64,000 nucleotides of DNA, from contig CAVUYM010000027.1 in NCBI GenBank assembly GCA_963745675.1, positions 248,001 to 312,000 of the forward strand, given 5' to 3'. Source of the DNA: JAUIIK01 sp963745675. GTDB lineage: Bacteria > Chloroflexota > Chloroflexia > Thermomicrobiales > CFX8. Shown here piece after piece: positions 47,244 to 55,738 of this stretch. Every line of letters starts with the position of its first letter. The stretch's first letter is position 1. The position numbers and the translations under genes were made by a program. Below the pieces are notes generated by a model. It was not told where the DNA came from, searched no databases, and saw only the letters and a list, made by a program, of their open reading frames with translations.

Positions 47244-48867
47244 CTACTCTTCGGTTTCATACTTGTGACCCAACTCGATCTCCCACTCCAGGTAGTCGAT
47301 CATGTCTTGTCGCGATCGGGCGAACGGTCCGACTCGTCCAATCATTTCGACGTCATCTTTCGCTTCTCGCTCGGACACGTCTGCGCCGTCGAGCCCTTCC
47401 ACGACCGCTCGACCGCTCGCTTTCCAGGCATCAATCCCACCTTCGAGCCACCGTACGTTGCTGTACCCCAAATCCTGAAGTGTGGACGCTGCGAGCGCGG
47501 ATCGCACGCCGTCGTTGCATGTCAGGACGATCGGTGTATCAAGAGAAGATCGCGTAATTGCCTATTCTGCGTTCAATATCTCCGCGAGGCACCCAACGCG
47601 ATCCTTCGATGTGATCGAGCGCATAATCACCGCTGCCCTTCACATCCACGATCAACAGGTCTCGCTCGTCAACTTCTGGATGCAAGTTCGGCGGCGGAGA
47701 TCGAACGAGTCGCTGTCACGCGCTTCTTCCAGTCCGGGAACTTCGAACATTTGCGTTCTCTGTAGTCAACTCACCGCCTGAATTCGTCCAAGCTTCGATT
47801 CCGCCTTCGAGCACCAAGACATTCGGATAGCCGATCTGACGGGCGTACGAGCCGGTAATCCTCGCGCGGATATCGGTATTCGGAAACAAGCACAATCGGC
47901 GCTTGATTGACTGCGACGACCTCGTCAGCAGCCAGTGCGACCTGTCCGCCAGGCAATGAGACTGAACCCGGAATGTGGCCTTCACGATATTCGTGAGGCA
48001 AGCGGACGTCGAGGGCATAGTGCAGATGCCCAGCCGCACGAAACTCGACAAATTCCTCGACGGATAGGACGCCGACTCCGTCCTCATTCGCAACCCGGTT
48101 TGCGAAATCACGAACTATCTGAAGCGCGGCCGGGGCCCTCGCGACATCAATATCGGCGCCCTTCACCGGCCTCGAGCTCATGGCCAGCCATCGACCAGGC
48201 CATCGTGCCGTTTTCAAGCGCAAAGACCGGATTTTCAACGCCCATACGGATCAGCACGTCCGCACCGAGAATACTGCGGGTCCTACCGGCGCAATTGACG
48301 ACGATCGTCGCGCCCCTGTTCTCCGGTGCATCAATGACCGTCCGAATCCTTCGTGGCAGTTCCGCGCCCGGGAGCACTGAATGCACCGGGAACGTGATTG
48401 CGTTCGTACTCTTCGCGGGTTCGCGAATCCAGAATGATCACGCGTTCGTTTCGTCCCATCCGCTCGACTATCTCGTCAGGAGTGAGAGACGGGATTCGGC
48501 GCACAACGGAGACCTTCTCGCCAAAATCTTTGCCGGGCACGTTCGTTCCATAGTCTGTCCGCCCGCCAGCCTGCTCCCAGGCGTCCAATCCGCCCTGTAG
48601 CGTGCTTACATTCGAATACCCGATCTCTTCGATGCGTGCGGCAGCGAACTCGGCCCGGTGTCCATCCTCGTCATAGACGATAATCGGCACCGATTTGTCG
48701 GGAACGCGTTGAGGCAACCGCGATTCGATCAATCCTCTAGGCATCGGCACGGCGTGAAAAATGTGGCGTTGGACGAACTCACCCTTTTCACGCACATCAA
48801 GTAGGGCATGCGGAGTCTGGGTCTCCCGCATGGTCGCAAGTGCATCTGTTGTTATTGTTCCAGGCAT
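47244..48867 (-). CDS. Four-domain rhodanese-like sulfurtransferase, frameshifted
   Basis: About 530 residues made of four rhodanese-homology domains in tandem. Domain 1 (ALLDVREKGEFVQRHI) has Asp in the active loop (YDEDGHRAE), so no catalytic Cys. Domain 2 (VIILDSRTREEYERNHVPGA) has an active CAGRTRS loop. Domain 3 (YALDVRLPHEYREGHIPGS) has VSEYRY, without Cys. Domain 4 has CNDGVRS, with Cys. So active and inactive domains alternate. Each domain ends with the GYSNV...GGLDAW-type block. Breaks lie near 48350, 48170, 47850 and 47560. ATG 48867 follows AGAGGA. Divergent from a thiol dioxygenase gene, upstream of nfo. Confidence 0.82.
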
Positions 48868-48981
48868 CGGTATTGTCCTCTTACTTCCGATAGTCGATGG
48901 CCCCTATGCTACGATGATGATAGCGTCTTGAGCGATTCTCGGGACCCGGACTATATCGATAAGATCCAAGGAGATAACCCA

Positions 48982-49575
48982 ATGGCAATCGAAACGACGA
49001 GCGCGGCACTCGACCTCTTCACAAACCGCCTGGACCAGATCGTTCGAAGCAATACAAACGGTACTGTGGATGGAGCGGCGATCGTCGCCGAAGCAACTCC
49101 ACACTTTAAAGAACTCCTCTCCGACATGAGCTGGCTCGATCCGAAGTTCCAGATCCCGGAAAAGGGCGGCATCGCGAACTATATGCTGGCAAAAGGCACC
49201 GATGACAGTTGGACGGTCGTCTCCACGGTCTGGTGGCCAGATTACGGAACCCCGGTCCACGATCATATGCTCTGGGGCCTCGTCGGAGTTTGGAAAGGCA
49301 TGGAGCTCGAGCGGCGCTATCATCGCACTGACGACGGTTCACGCGAGGGCTATGCCCAGATGAAGGAAATTAGCGTCGCTCATAATCTCCCTGGTGACGT
49401 TAGCGGGCTTGTCCCACCGGACGACGACTATCACTTGATCCACAACATCACTGACGAACCTTCTTGCTCAATTCATATCTATGGCGGCTCGTTGGACGGT
49501 ATCTTGCGCCACTCTTTTGACCTTGAATCGGGTCAGATCAAAGAGTTCCGGTCTTCGTACAATATCGCCTGCTAG
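48982..49575 (+). CDS. Cysteine dioxygenase-like thiol dioxygenase (cupin)
   Basis: A 197-residue cupin of the CDO/mercaptopropionate dioxygenase type, which adds O2 to a thiol to make a sulfinate using a mononuclear iron bound by three His. The iron ligands are seen as His93 and His95 in TPVHDHMLWGLVGV and His165 in CSIHIYGG. AAGGAG precedes ATG 48982. Whether cysteine or 3-mercaptopropionate is the substrate cannot be decided. Divergent partner of the multi-rhodanese gene, which argues for a shared sulfur-catabolic role. Intact. Confidence 0.85.
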   Translation: MAIETTSAALDLFTNRLDQIVRSNTNGTVDGAAIVAEATPHFKELLSDMSWLDPKFQIPEKGGIANYMLAKGTDDSWTVVSTVWWPDYGTPVHDHMLWGLVGVWKGMELERRYHRTDDGSREGYAQMKEISVAHNLPGDVSGLVPPDDDYHLIHNITDEPSCSIHIYGGSLDGILRHSFDLESGQIKEFRSSYNIAC

Positions 49576-49587
49576 GCTGATCGCAGA

Positions 49588-50286
49588 GTGACGTCAGAAC
49601 CGCTCGATACCCGAATAACAAATGGCCGGTTCGTCGGACCCGACGCGCCGGCCAGCGGTTCCCTGACAATTCACGACGGTATCATCGTCGAAGCGCCCGA
49701 TCAGCCGGTTTGGCGTACCGTCAACGCTTCCGGCCATCTGGTCTTCCCCGGTATTGCCCAGCCTGCGGGCATCAATCCCGAAGATGCTCTGATAAAAGTA
49801 CGCGGTGGTATCACCACCGCGATATCTGATGACGAAGTAACGTCTTCAGCGTGCCTGGACATCATCCGGAACATTCCGGAGGCTTTAGAGACTATCGAAC
49901 CCGACGAATCTGGCGAGTTGACCGAGGAGCAGTGGAGCCTTCTCCTCTCCGACGAACCTGTGCATTTTCTAGTTCGGTCCGGTCACGATTTCCCGATTAT
50001 TCACTTCCTCTATCATGAAGGGCATCTGCGTCGATCGATGACGCTCGATCGCATCGCAGCACTAACCTCCGGGAATATCGCAAAGGCTGCAGGGTTCTTC
50101 CCGCAAAAGGGCTCCTTCGCGCCGGGCTCAGACGGCGATCTCTTTGTATTCGATCCAGATTCCGAAGATCAATATAGCGAAATACGCTGGCCCGGCAGGG
50201 TGATCTTTTCTCTATTGAGAGGATCCATTCTGCTCTACAACGGGCAGATACATACGAACCCGGGCGACGGAATGGTCGTCTCATAG
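49588..50286 (+). CDS. Shortened amidohydrolase/dihydropyrimidinase-like protein, probably not catalytic
   Basis: A 232-residue protein resembling both ends of cyclic amidohydrolases (dihydroorotase/dihydropyrimidinase). The N-terminal composite-beta part (TRITNGRFVGPDAPASGSLT) leads to HLVFPGIAQPAGINPEDAL, where active enzymes have the metal-binding HxH; here it is absent. The C-terminal part has IAALTSGNIAKAAGFFPQKG and GDLFVFDPDS, as in the family. About half of the usual 450 residues, including the central barrel, is missing without a frameshift. Starts with GTG 12 bases after the dioxygenase gene, and its stop overlaps rmlD by one base. Confidence 0.65.
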   Translation: MTSEPLDTRITNGRFVGPDAPASGSLTIHDGIIVEAPDQPVWRTVNASGHLVFPGIAQPAGINPEDALIKVRGGITTAISDDEVTSSACLDIIRNIPEALETIEPDESGELTEEQWSLLLSDEPVHFLVRSGHDFPIIHFLYHEGHLRRSMTLDRIAALTSGNIAKAAGFFPQKGSFAPGSDGDLFVFDPDSEDQYSEIRWPGRVIFSLLRGSILLYNGQIHTNPGDGMVVS

Positions 50287-51122
50287 TGGCACCGGTCAGA
50301 GTTGCGGTGACCGGGATAACCGGCCAACTCGGCAGAGCGCTTCTCAAACACTCCGGTGAATATTTCGACATTGTCGGCACAAGCTCAGTTGACGTAGATG
50401 TACGCCACTGGTCCCCGGTTCGTGATTGGATCGCCAGTGTCCGCCCGGACATCGTTATCCACGCCGCCGCTATGACTGATGTCGATGGTTGCGAATCCAG
50501 GACTGAAGAAGCGTATTCGATCAACGCACTCGGAACTCGGCACGTCGCAGCCGCCGCTGACCGCGTTGGCGCCACTCTGGCCTATATCTCGACAAACTTC
50601 GTATTCGATGGTGAACAAGAAGCACCCTATCATGAATTTGATCATCCAAATCCCATAAGCGTCTACGGCGCGTCGAAACTTGCCGGAGAAGTTGAAGCAT
50701 CACAATCCTGTCGATCCTCATACGTCATCCGTACTTCAATGGTGTTCGACGAATCGGGCAGAAATTTCGTCAACACGATGATCAATCTCATGAGGTCAAG
50801 GGAAACGATTTCGGTTGTCGATGATCAGTTCGGCAATCCCACATATGCGCCTGATCTGGCAATTGGTGTCCTCAAACTTGTGCAAACTCGACCCCCTGGC
50901 ACCTACCATTTGACGAATTCCGGCTCAACGTCATGGCATGATTGGGCCGTCGAAATTGCGAAGATAGCGGCACTGGAATGTGAGATCCTCCCAATTGATG
51001 CCGATTCGTTTCCGCGTGCCGCCACTCCACCAGCCAACGGCATTCTCACATCACTTGCCTGGCCCGAACAGCGCAAACTGATGCCCCACTGGCGCGACGC
51101 ACTGGCACGATGTCTGGCTTGA
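50286..51122 (+). CDS. rmlD: dTDP-4-dehydrorhamnose reductase-like (RmlD)
   Basis: A 278-residue short-chain dehydrogenase/reductase. The NADPH loop is VAVTGITGQLGRAL, AAAMTDVDGCE and STNFVFDGE are RmlD-specific, and the catalytic YxxxK is in SVYGASKLAGE. It would make dTDP-L-rhamnose for surface polysaccharides. The GTG start overlaps the previous stop, and its own end overlaps the next start, so three genes are translationally coupled. rmlABC are not in the window. Intact. Confidence 0.88.
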   Translation: MAPVRVAVTGITGQLGRALLKHSGEYFDIVGTSSVDVDVRHWSPVRDWIASVRPDIVIHAAAMTDVDGCESRTEEAYSINALGTRHVAAAADRVGATLAYISTNFVFDGEQEAPYHEFDHPNPISVYGASKLAGEVEASQSCRSSYVIRTSMVFDESGRNFVNTMINLMRSRETISVVDDQFGNPTYAPDLAIGVLKLVQTRPPGTYHLTNSGSTSWHDWAVEIAKIAALECEILPIDADSFPRAATPPANGILTSLAWPEQRKLMPHWRDALARCLA

Positions 51123-52063
51123 CCGAGCCTTGCGTCGATCTCATCGTCGCTACCTACGGTCAACCCGAACTGCTCGCAAACTGCTTACGTTCCCTTACTG
51201 GTATGAAATTTCGCGATTATAGGCTGATCGTCGTCGACGACGGGTCGCCTGAATCAGTGACTCCCGTGGTCGCCGAAAACCATCCAGGAGCAACAGTCAT
51301 TAGAGCCAAGCGCAATGGTGGACTCGTGCGAGCATTAAACAAGGGCATCTCTGCTGGGAAAGCTCCTCTCGTCGCCCTGCTTAATGACGACACTGAAGTT
51401 TCGCGGGAGTGGCTCGGATCGCTGGTCGCCTGTGCGAATCGCCATCCAGAGGCGGGCAGTTTCGCAAGCAAGATGCTCCTCTTCGACGATCCACCAAGAT
51501 TTCATTCGGCCGGTGACGCGTTCGGCACCTGGGGCATGCCGGTGAATCGCGGAGTGTGGCTGGACGATCTGGGTCAGTACGATCGGGAAGAGATGATCTT
51601 CGGAGCCTGTGCCGGGGCGGCGCTCTATCGACGCTCAGCGTTGTCACGAGTTCGACTTGCGAACGGGTCGACATTTGATCCCCAGTTTTTCATGTATCTC
51701 GAAGACGTCGACCTGGCCTGGCGGCTACAGCGTGAAGGATTCGATTGTGTTTACGTTCCAGACGCGGTCGTGCGACATCATCTTTCCGCAAGCGGCGGCG
51801 GAAAATTGGCCAGTTACTACGTGTCCAGAAACATCTGGGCTGTGCTTATCAGGTCGATGCCGCGACAAATCTTGAGACGCCACTGGAAATCTATCGTCGC
51901 ACACCATCTCGGACGAAATGCTCGGCATCTAAGTCATGCGCGATCGCCGGAAGCACGAGCGGCGCTGAGGGGCACGATGGCCGGAGTAGTGGGACTCATC
52001 GCTTTCCGCAGACCGAAATCGAAACGCTTCGATTGCCGCCGCGAATTCATTCTCCTGTCTTAG
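51110..52063 (+). CDS. Family 2 glycosyltransferase (rhamnosyltransferase-like)
   Basis: A 317-residue GT2 enzyme. The donor site has VDLIVATYGQPELLANCLRS and LIVVDDGSPES, the metal-binding acidic pair is in ALLNDDTEVS, and the acceptor-side motif MYLEDVDLAWRLQREGF is typical of rhamnosyl- and related transferases. The position directly after rmlD, with 13 bases of overlap, suggests dTDP-rhamnose as donor, which is inference. No membrane helix of note. Intact. Confidence 0.85.
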   Translation: MSGLTEPCVDLIVATYGQPELLANCLRSLTGMKFRDYRLIVVDDGSPESVTPVVAENHPGATVIRAKRNGGLVRALNKGISAGKAPLVALLNDDTEVSREWLGSLVACANRHPEAGSFASKMLLFDDPPRFHSAGDAFGTWGMPVNRGVWLDDLGQYDREEMIFGACAGAALYRRSALSRVRLANGSTFDPQFFMYLEDVDLAWRLQREGFDCVYVPDAVVRHHLSASGGGKLASYYVSRNIWAVLIRSMPRQILRRHWKSIVAHHLGRNARHLSHARSPEARAALRGTMAGVVGLIAFRRPKSKRFDCRREFILLS

Positions 52064-52097
52064 GCCAACGCGTAGATCTCCTAGGTATCATTGACTT

Positions 52098-52919
52098 ATG
52101 ACCGGCTGTGAGATTGTGCGAACAAACGACGCAATGAACATTGATTCGCGCCCTGACGGGTGTACAGAGCAGCGTCCCTTTCTCAGCGTTGTGATTCCCG
52201 CCTATAACGAAGAACAGCGACTACCTGCGACGCTCGAATCAATCAGACAGTTTCTAAACTCCCAGGCCTATTCCTCTGAAGTCATCGTCGTCGATGACGG
52301 AAGCGACGACCGTACTAGCGCGGTCGCCCGCGATTCTGGATCAGGCAATCCGCATTACCAAGTTGTAAGACAACAACACTTGGGGAAGGCAGCTGCCGTG
52401 AGCGCCGGTGTCGGAATCTCCAAGGGAAGAAATATCCTCTTCACCGATGCTGATCTCTCCACACCCATCGAGGCTGTGAAACTGCTGTTGGAGTATCGTG
52501 GGCGCGGGTTTGACATCGCTATCGGCAGTCGAGAGGGGGTACAGGCTCGACGAATCAATGAGCCCCAGTACCGTCACCTCATGGGGCGTGCATTCAACGG
52601 GGTCGTTCAACTGGCCGCGATTCGAGGAATCAGAGACACGCAGTGTGGATTCAAGCTCGTGAGCCGAGATGTAGCGGACCAGGTCTTCCCAAAACTCCTC
52701 GTGCATCAGTCGGGTCGCCCGGTTCGTGGTCCTCGCGTTTCAGCATTCGACGTTGAACTGCTGTTTGTTGCCCGCAAAGCGGGATACAAGATTGCGGAAG
52801 TGCCAGTCGTCTGGACTCATGCTCCAGGCAGCAAGGTGCGTCCGGGTGTCGACTCGATGCGAATGTTCCTGGACGTTCTAACCGTCCGATGGAACTCGAT
52901 GAGAGGTAAGTACAATTAG
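52098..52919 (+). CDS. Dolichyl-phosphate-glucose/mannose-type glycosyltransferase (GT2)
   Basis: A 273-residue GT2 enzyme of the polyprenyl-phosphate sugar type. Motifs are LSVVIPAYNEEQRLPATLES, VIVVDDGSDDRTSAVA, the DxD in LFTDADLSTPIEAV, IGSREGV, and DTQCGFKLVSRDVA. C-terminal HAPGSKVRPGVDSMRMFLDV is typical of the group. It lacks membrane helices, as soluble members do. The annotated start is ATG 52098; an internal ATG 52134 is possible. Likely loads a sugar onto a lipid carrier for surface glycans. Intact. Confidence 0.85.
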   Translation: MTGCEIVRTNDAMNIDSRPDGCTEQRPFLSVVIPAYNEEQRLPATLESIRQFLNSQAYSSEVIVVDDGSDDRTSAVARDSGSGNPHYQVVRQQHLGKAAAVSAGVGISKGRNILFTDADLSTPIEAVKLLLEYRGRGFDIAIGSREGVQARRINEPQYRHLMGRAFNGVVQLAAIRGIRDTQCGFKLVSRDVADQVFPKLLVHQSGRPVRGPRVSAFDVELLFVARKAGYKIAEVPVVWTHAPGSKVRPGVDSMRMFLDVLTVRWNSMRGKYN

Positions 52920-52924
52920 GTCCC

Positions 52925-53668
52925 ATGATGGCACACGTGCACACACATGGCAGGGGGAATCGATCGGTGCGGGGATATCTTGAGGAATTCAGCCTAGGCG
53001 AGTTGCTTCAACTATTCGCTCTCTCCGAGAAGACAGGCTCCATTGTAATCACGTATGATGACGCTGAGTCGCGACTATTCCTTGAGGCCGGTCGCATTGC
53101 TGGCTGGGGACTTGACGATTTTGACGTTCACGGTACGATCCTCGCCTGCCGTTATTTGCCTCAGGCAACAGAGGCAGCTCTTCGTTCGATCTCTCCAGAC
53201 TACGGAACACCTGGTCTCGCGTTCGTAGTTCGAAATCTTGTCGAACCGATTCGCTGGGCAAGTTTTGTCCAACGCCTTCTGGAGCAGGACATCTATCGGA
53301 TTCTCGACCTAAGCGACGGAGAATTTCAGATCACGGTCGACCGCATACCTTCCGTTCCGCTCGGTCTCGATCTGTCCGTTCAGCAACTGATACTCGATGG
53401 ATCCAGGTGGGAAGCAGATAGCGCAGTTCTGGCGCAGGAAGGGTACAGCACGGCTTCGTCCTGGAAGCGGGTGGATCAGCAAGCGCTCAGTGAAGCCGCT
53501 GAAATTTCATCAACAGACTGGTTGGTGCTTTCCGCGCTCGCAGAAGTACAGTCAATCGGTGGAGTCGGCGAAGATATTTGTTTACCCGATCTGGAGACAG
53601 CCGACGCGATCAAGAGCCTGCACAGACGTGGCCTGGTGCAACCGCAATCACCAATTGAAGGGTTGTAG
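52925..53668 (+). CDS. DUF4388 domain protein
   Basis: A 247-residue protein. The N-terminal 100 residues match the DUF4388 pattern seen in PatA-like and gliding-motility regulators: RGYLEEFSLGELLQLFALSE, then TGSIVITYDDAESRLFLEAG and RIAGWGLDDFDVHGT. These domains are found in signalling proteins, often with response-regulator parts; none is here. The C-terminal half looks like a winged-helix-like scaffold (LVLSALAEVQSIGGVGEDIC) but is not assigned. It starts six bases after the preceding gene and is followed by a two-component pair. Intact. Confidence 0.7.
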   Translation: MMAHVHTHGRGNRSVRGYLEEFSLGELLQLFALSEKTGSIVITYDDAESRLFLEAGRIAGWGLDDFDVHGTILACRYLPQATEAALRSISPDYGTPGLAFVVRNLVEPIRWASFVQRLLEQDIYRILDLSDGEFQITVDRIPSVPLGLDLSVQQLILDGSRWEADSAVLAQEGYSTASSWKRVDQQALSEAAEISSTDWLVLSALAEVQSIGGVGEDICLPDLETADAIKSLHRRGLVQPQSPIEGL

Positions 53669-53808
53669 CGGCTGGGAATGAGGCGCTGTGCTCGGAAAGG
53701 GTTCGCCTACCCAATTCGAGCTGAAAAATGAGACAGAAATTGGTCCGTAGCAAAACGAGAGGTGACGTTCTCCTCTCAGGTTGCAAAGTAAGGTTTCGAA
53801 CGGGAGAA

Positions 53809-54893
53809 ATGAAAATCCGGGCAAAAGATCATCCACAAATCATGCAGGAACTTGTCTGCCAGCGCGCTGGATGCCATTGATCGTGCGATTGATGACATAC
53901 CGGCTATTGAGTGATCGAAGCGTTGCAGTAGTCGCTAGCCAGGTAGACAGCGACCGCGCTGCAGTGGAACAGGTTCGCGAAGAGCGCGAGTTGCTCGCGT
54001 CGCTTGATCATTGAACCAGACCCCCCGGATCCGCACCAGCCCGACATCGCTACTCTTATCGCTTCTGAACGAGAGTTTATCGTCCAACTACACGCTGCAC
54101 AAGCATTCGAACGAAGCCTCGCGGATTTTTCCTCAGTACTCCTATCCGCTCACAGGCAGATCGAAACTGGTGCCGATCTCCCAGATCCCGGGAGCGCCAG
54201 CTTTCTTGCGATCAAGATGGCGGAACTGCGCGCCCGCGAAGATGAGCGCCAGAGATTTGCAAGGGACATTCACGACGGTCCGGCGCAGGCATTCGCCAAC
54301 GCCATCATCGGTCTCGAATTCATTGAGCGCGCTCTAAAGTCGGAACGCGATACGGTGATTGAAGACAGCCTTGCCGAGATCGAGCGGATCAAAGCGCACA
54401 ATGCGTGACGGTCTGACGGAAATACGCAGGTTCATTTTCGATCATCGGCCGACAATGCTCAAAGATCGCGGGCTCGGCCAACACATTGCTCCACTATGTT
54501 CAGAGTTACCAATCAATTTTCCCGATGATAGTGGATATCGATATGGACGAAGACATCGGCCGAATGGACGCCGAATTGGAGCTCACGGCGTTTCGAGTCG
54601 TCCAGGAAAGTATCCAGAATGCCAGCAAACACGCCCGCGCGAATCGAGTCGATGTCCGAATTCGGAAGAACTCGGACGCCAGTATTCTCGTCACTGTCGA
54701 GGATGATGGCCGTGGCTTCGACCCCGAACGAGTTAGCGCTCACGCGATGGGCGGACAAGGTTTAAAAGGCATCGAGGAACGCATCAATCTCATCGGCGGC
54801 TCGTTCTCCATTGAAAGCCAACGAGGGGTTGGGACGAAGATTTCTCTCTCATTCCACCAGCCAAGAGGAAATCATCTGACTAGTACCGATTAG
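53809..54893 (+). CDS. DegS/NarX-type sensor histidine kinase, frameshifted
   Basis: Cytoplasmic sensor kinase. An N-terminal helical region (ALDAIDRAIDDIPAIE; SDRAAVEQVREERELLASL; IATLIASEREFIVQLHAAQ) looks like the coiled-coil sensor of DegS. The HisKA_3 box is EDERQRFARDIHDGPAQAFA, with the phospho-His codon at 54271. The ATPase domain has VQESIQNASKHARAN (N box), DDGRGFDPERV (G1) and GGQGLKGIEERINLIGG (G2). Breaks lie near 53860, 53930, 54005, 54400 and 54490. ATG 53809 after CGGGAGAA is a likely start. Its cognate regulator follows at 55025. No membrane helices are seen. Confidence 0.83.
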
Positions 54894-54912
54894 AAAGTAC
54901 ATAAACAAGTAC

Positions 54913-54940
54913 TATCCGGCGATTGGGACTACGCCGGATA
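54913..54940 (+). other. Hairpin between the kinase and response-regulator genes
   Basis: TATCCGGCG (54913-54921) and CGCCGGATA (54932-54940) are perfect 9-bp complements with a 10-base loop, between two genes expected to be co-expressed. Without a T-run it may be a weak attenuator, an RNA-processing site or an operator. Confidence 0.5.
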
Positions 54941-55024
54941 TTGGAAGTATTGAGGTAGGTTCACAAAAGGCTTGTTCTAACAGCAGATCAGCCGCTTATT
55001 GAAGGATTCGGGCTAGGAGGCACA

Positions 55025-55738
55025 ATGCACCCGATGCAACGCATACAAGTTCTGGTCGTCGACGATCATCCGCTCTTTCGGCGAGGCATCGTTTGGAGCC
55101 TGGAAGCGGAATCCGACATGGTTGTCGTCGGCGAAGCAGCCGGTGGCGACGAAGCGATCAAGATGGCTGACGAACTCAGCCCCGACGTCATGGTTCTTGA
55201 TATCAATATGCCGGAAATCAATGGCATTGAAGTTGCGCGCATCGTAAAGAGACGCAATCCACGCGTCGGCGTAGTAATGGTCACAATGCACGAAGACGAT
55301 GAACAGCTCTTCAACGCCATCCGCGTTGGAGCCGCAGCCTACTGCACAAAAGACGTCGATCCTTCCCAGATCGTAGCTGTCATTCGCCGGGTCGCAAAAG
55401 GCGAGTATCTAATCAATGAGAACGTCTTGTCCCACCCATTCGTGGCTTCCCGCGTCCTCGATCAGTTCCGAGAATTAGCCCGCATCGATCACACTCGCGA
55501 TGCCGTCTTCTCGCCGCTTACTCCTCGTGAAGTGGAGATTCTCGATTGCGTCGCACAAGGAAATAGCAACAAAGAAATCGCTTCGATACTGGGTATCAGC
55601 GACCAGACGGTCAAGAATCACATCACTTCGATTCTTCGGAAATTACAGGTCAATGACCGGACCCAGGCAGTGATCTATGCACTCCGTCATGGTTGGATCA
55701 AGTTCACCGGTGAAGAAGGCGTAGAGGTCGGCATCTAG
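55025..55738 (+). CDS. NarL/FixJ (LuxR-type) response regulator
   Basis: A 237-residue regulator. The receiver domain has the acidic pair VVDDH (Asp13, Asp14), phospho-acceptor Asp59 in VLDINMPEINGIE, Thr87 and Lys109 in YCTKD. The LuxR-type helix-turn-helix is LTPREVEILDCVAQGNSNKE, followed by ILGISDQTVKNHITSILRKL. It forms a DegS/DegU-like pair with the upstream kinase; targets are unknown. ATG 55025 is preceded by AGGAGG. Its stop overlaps the convergent mutL stop by four bases. Intact. Confidence 0.93.
   Translation: MHPMQRIQVLVVDDHPLFRRGIVWSLEAESDMVVVGEAAGGDEAIKMADELSPDVMVLDINMPEINGIEVARIVKRRNPRVGVVMVTMHEDDEQLFNAIRVGAAAYCTKDVDPSQIVAVIRRVAKGEYLINENVLSHPFVASRVLDQFRELARIDHTRDAVFSPLTPREVEILDCVAQGNSNKEIASILGISDQTVKNHITSILRKLQVNDRTQAVIYALRHGWIKFTGEEGVEVGI

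Noticed and set aside
53669..53808. Riboswitch-like leader before the histidine kinase
   Set aside because: Only a 6-bp hairpin (GAGAGG/CCTCTC around 53757-53777) is visible; it is too small to support a regulatory RNA.
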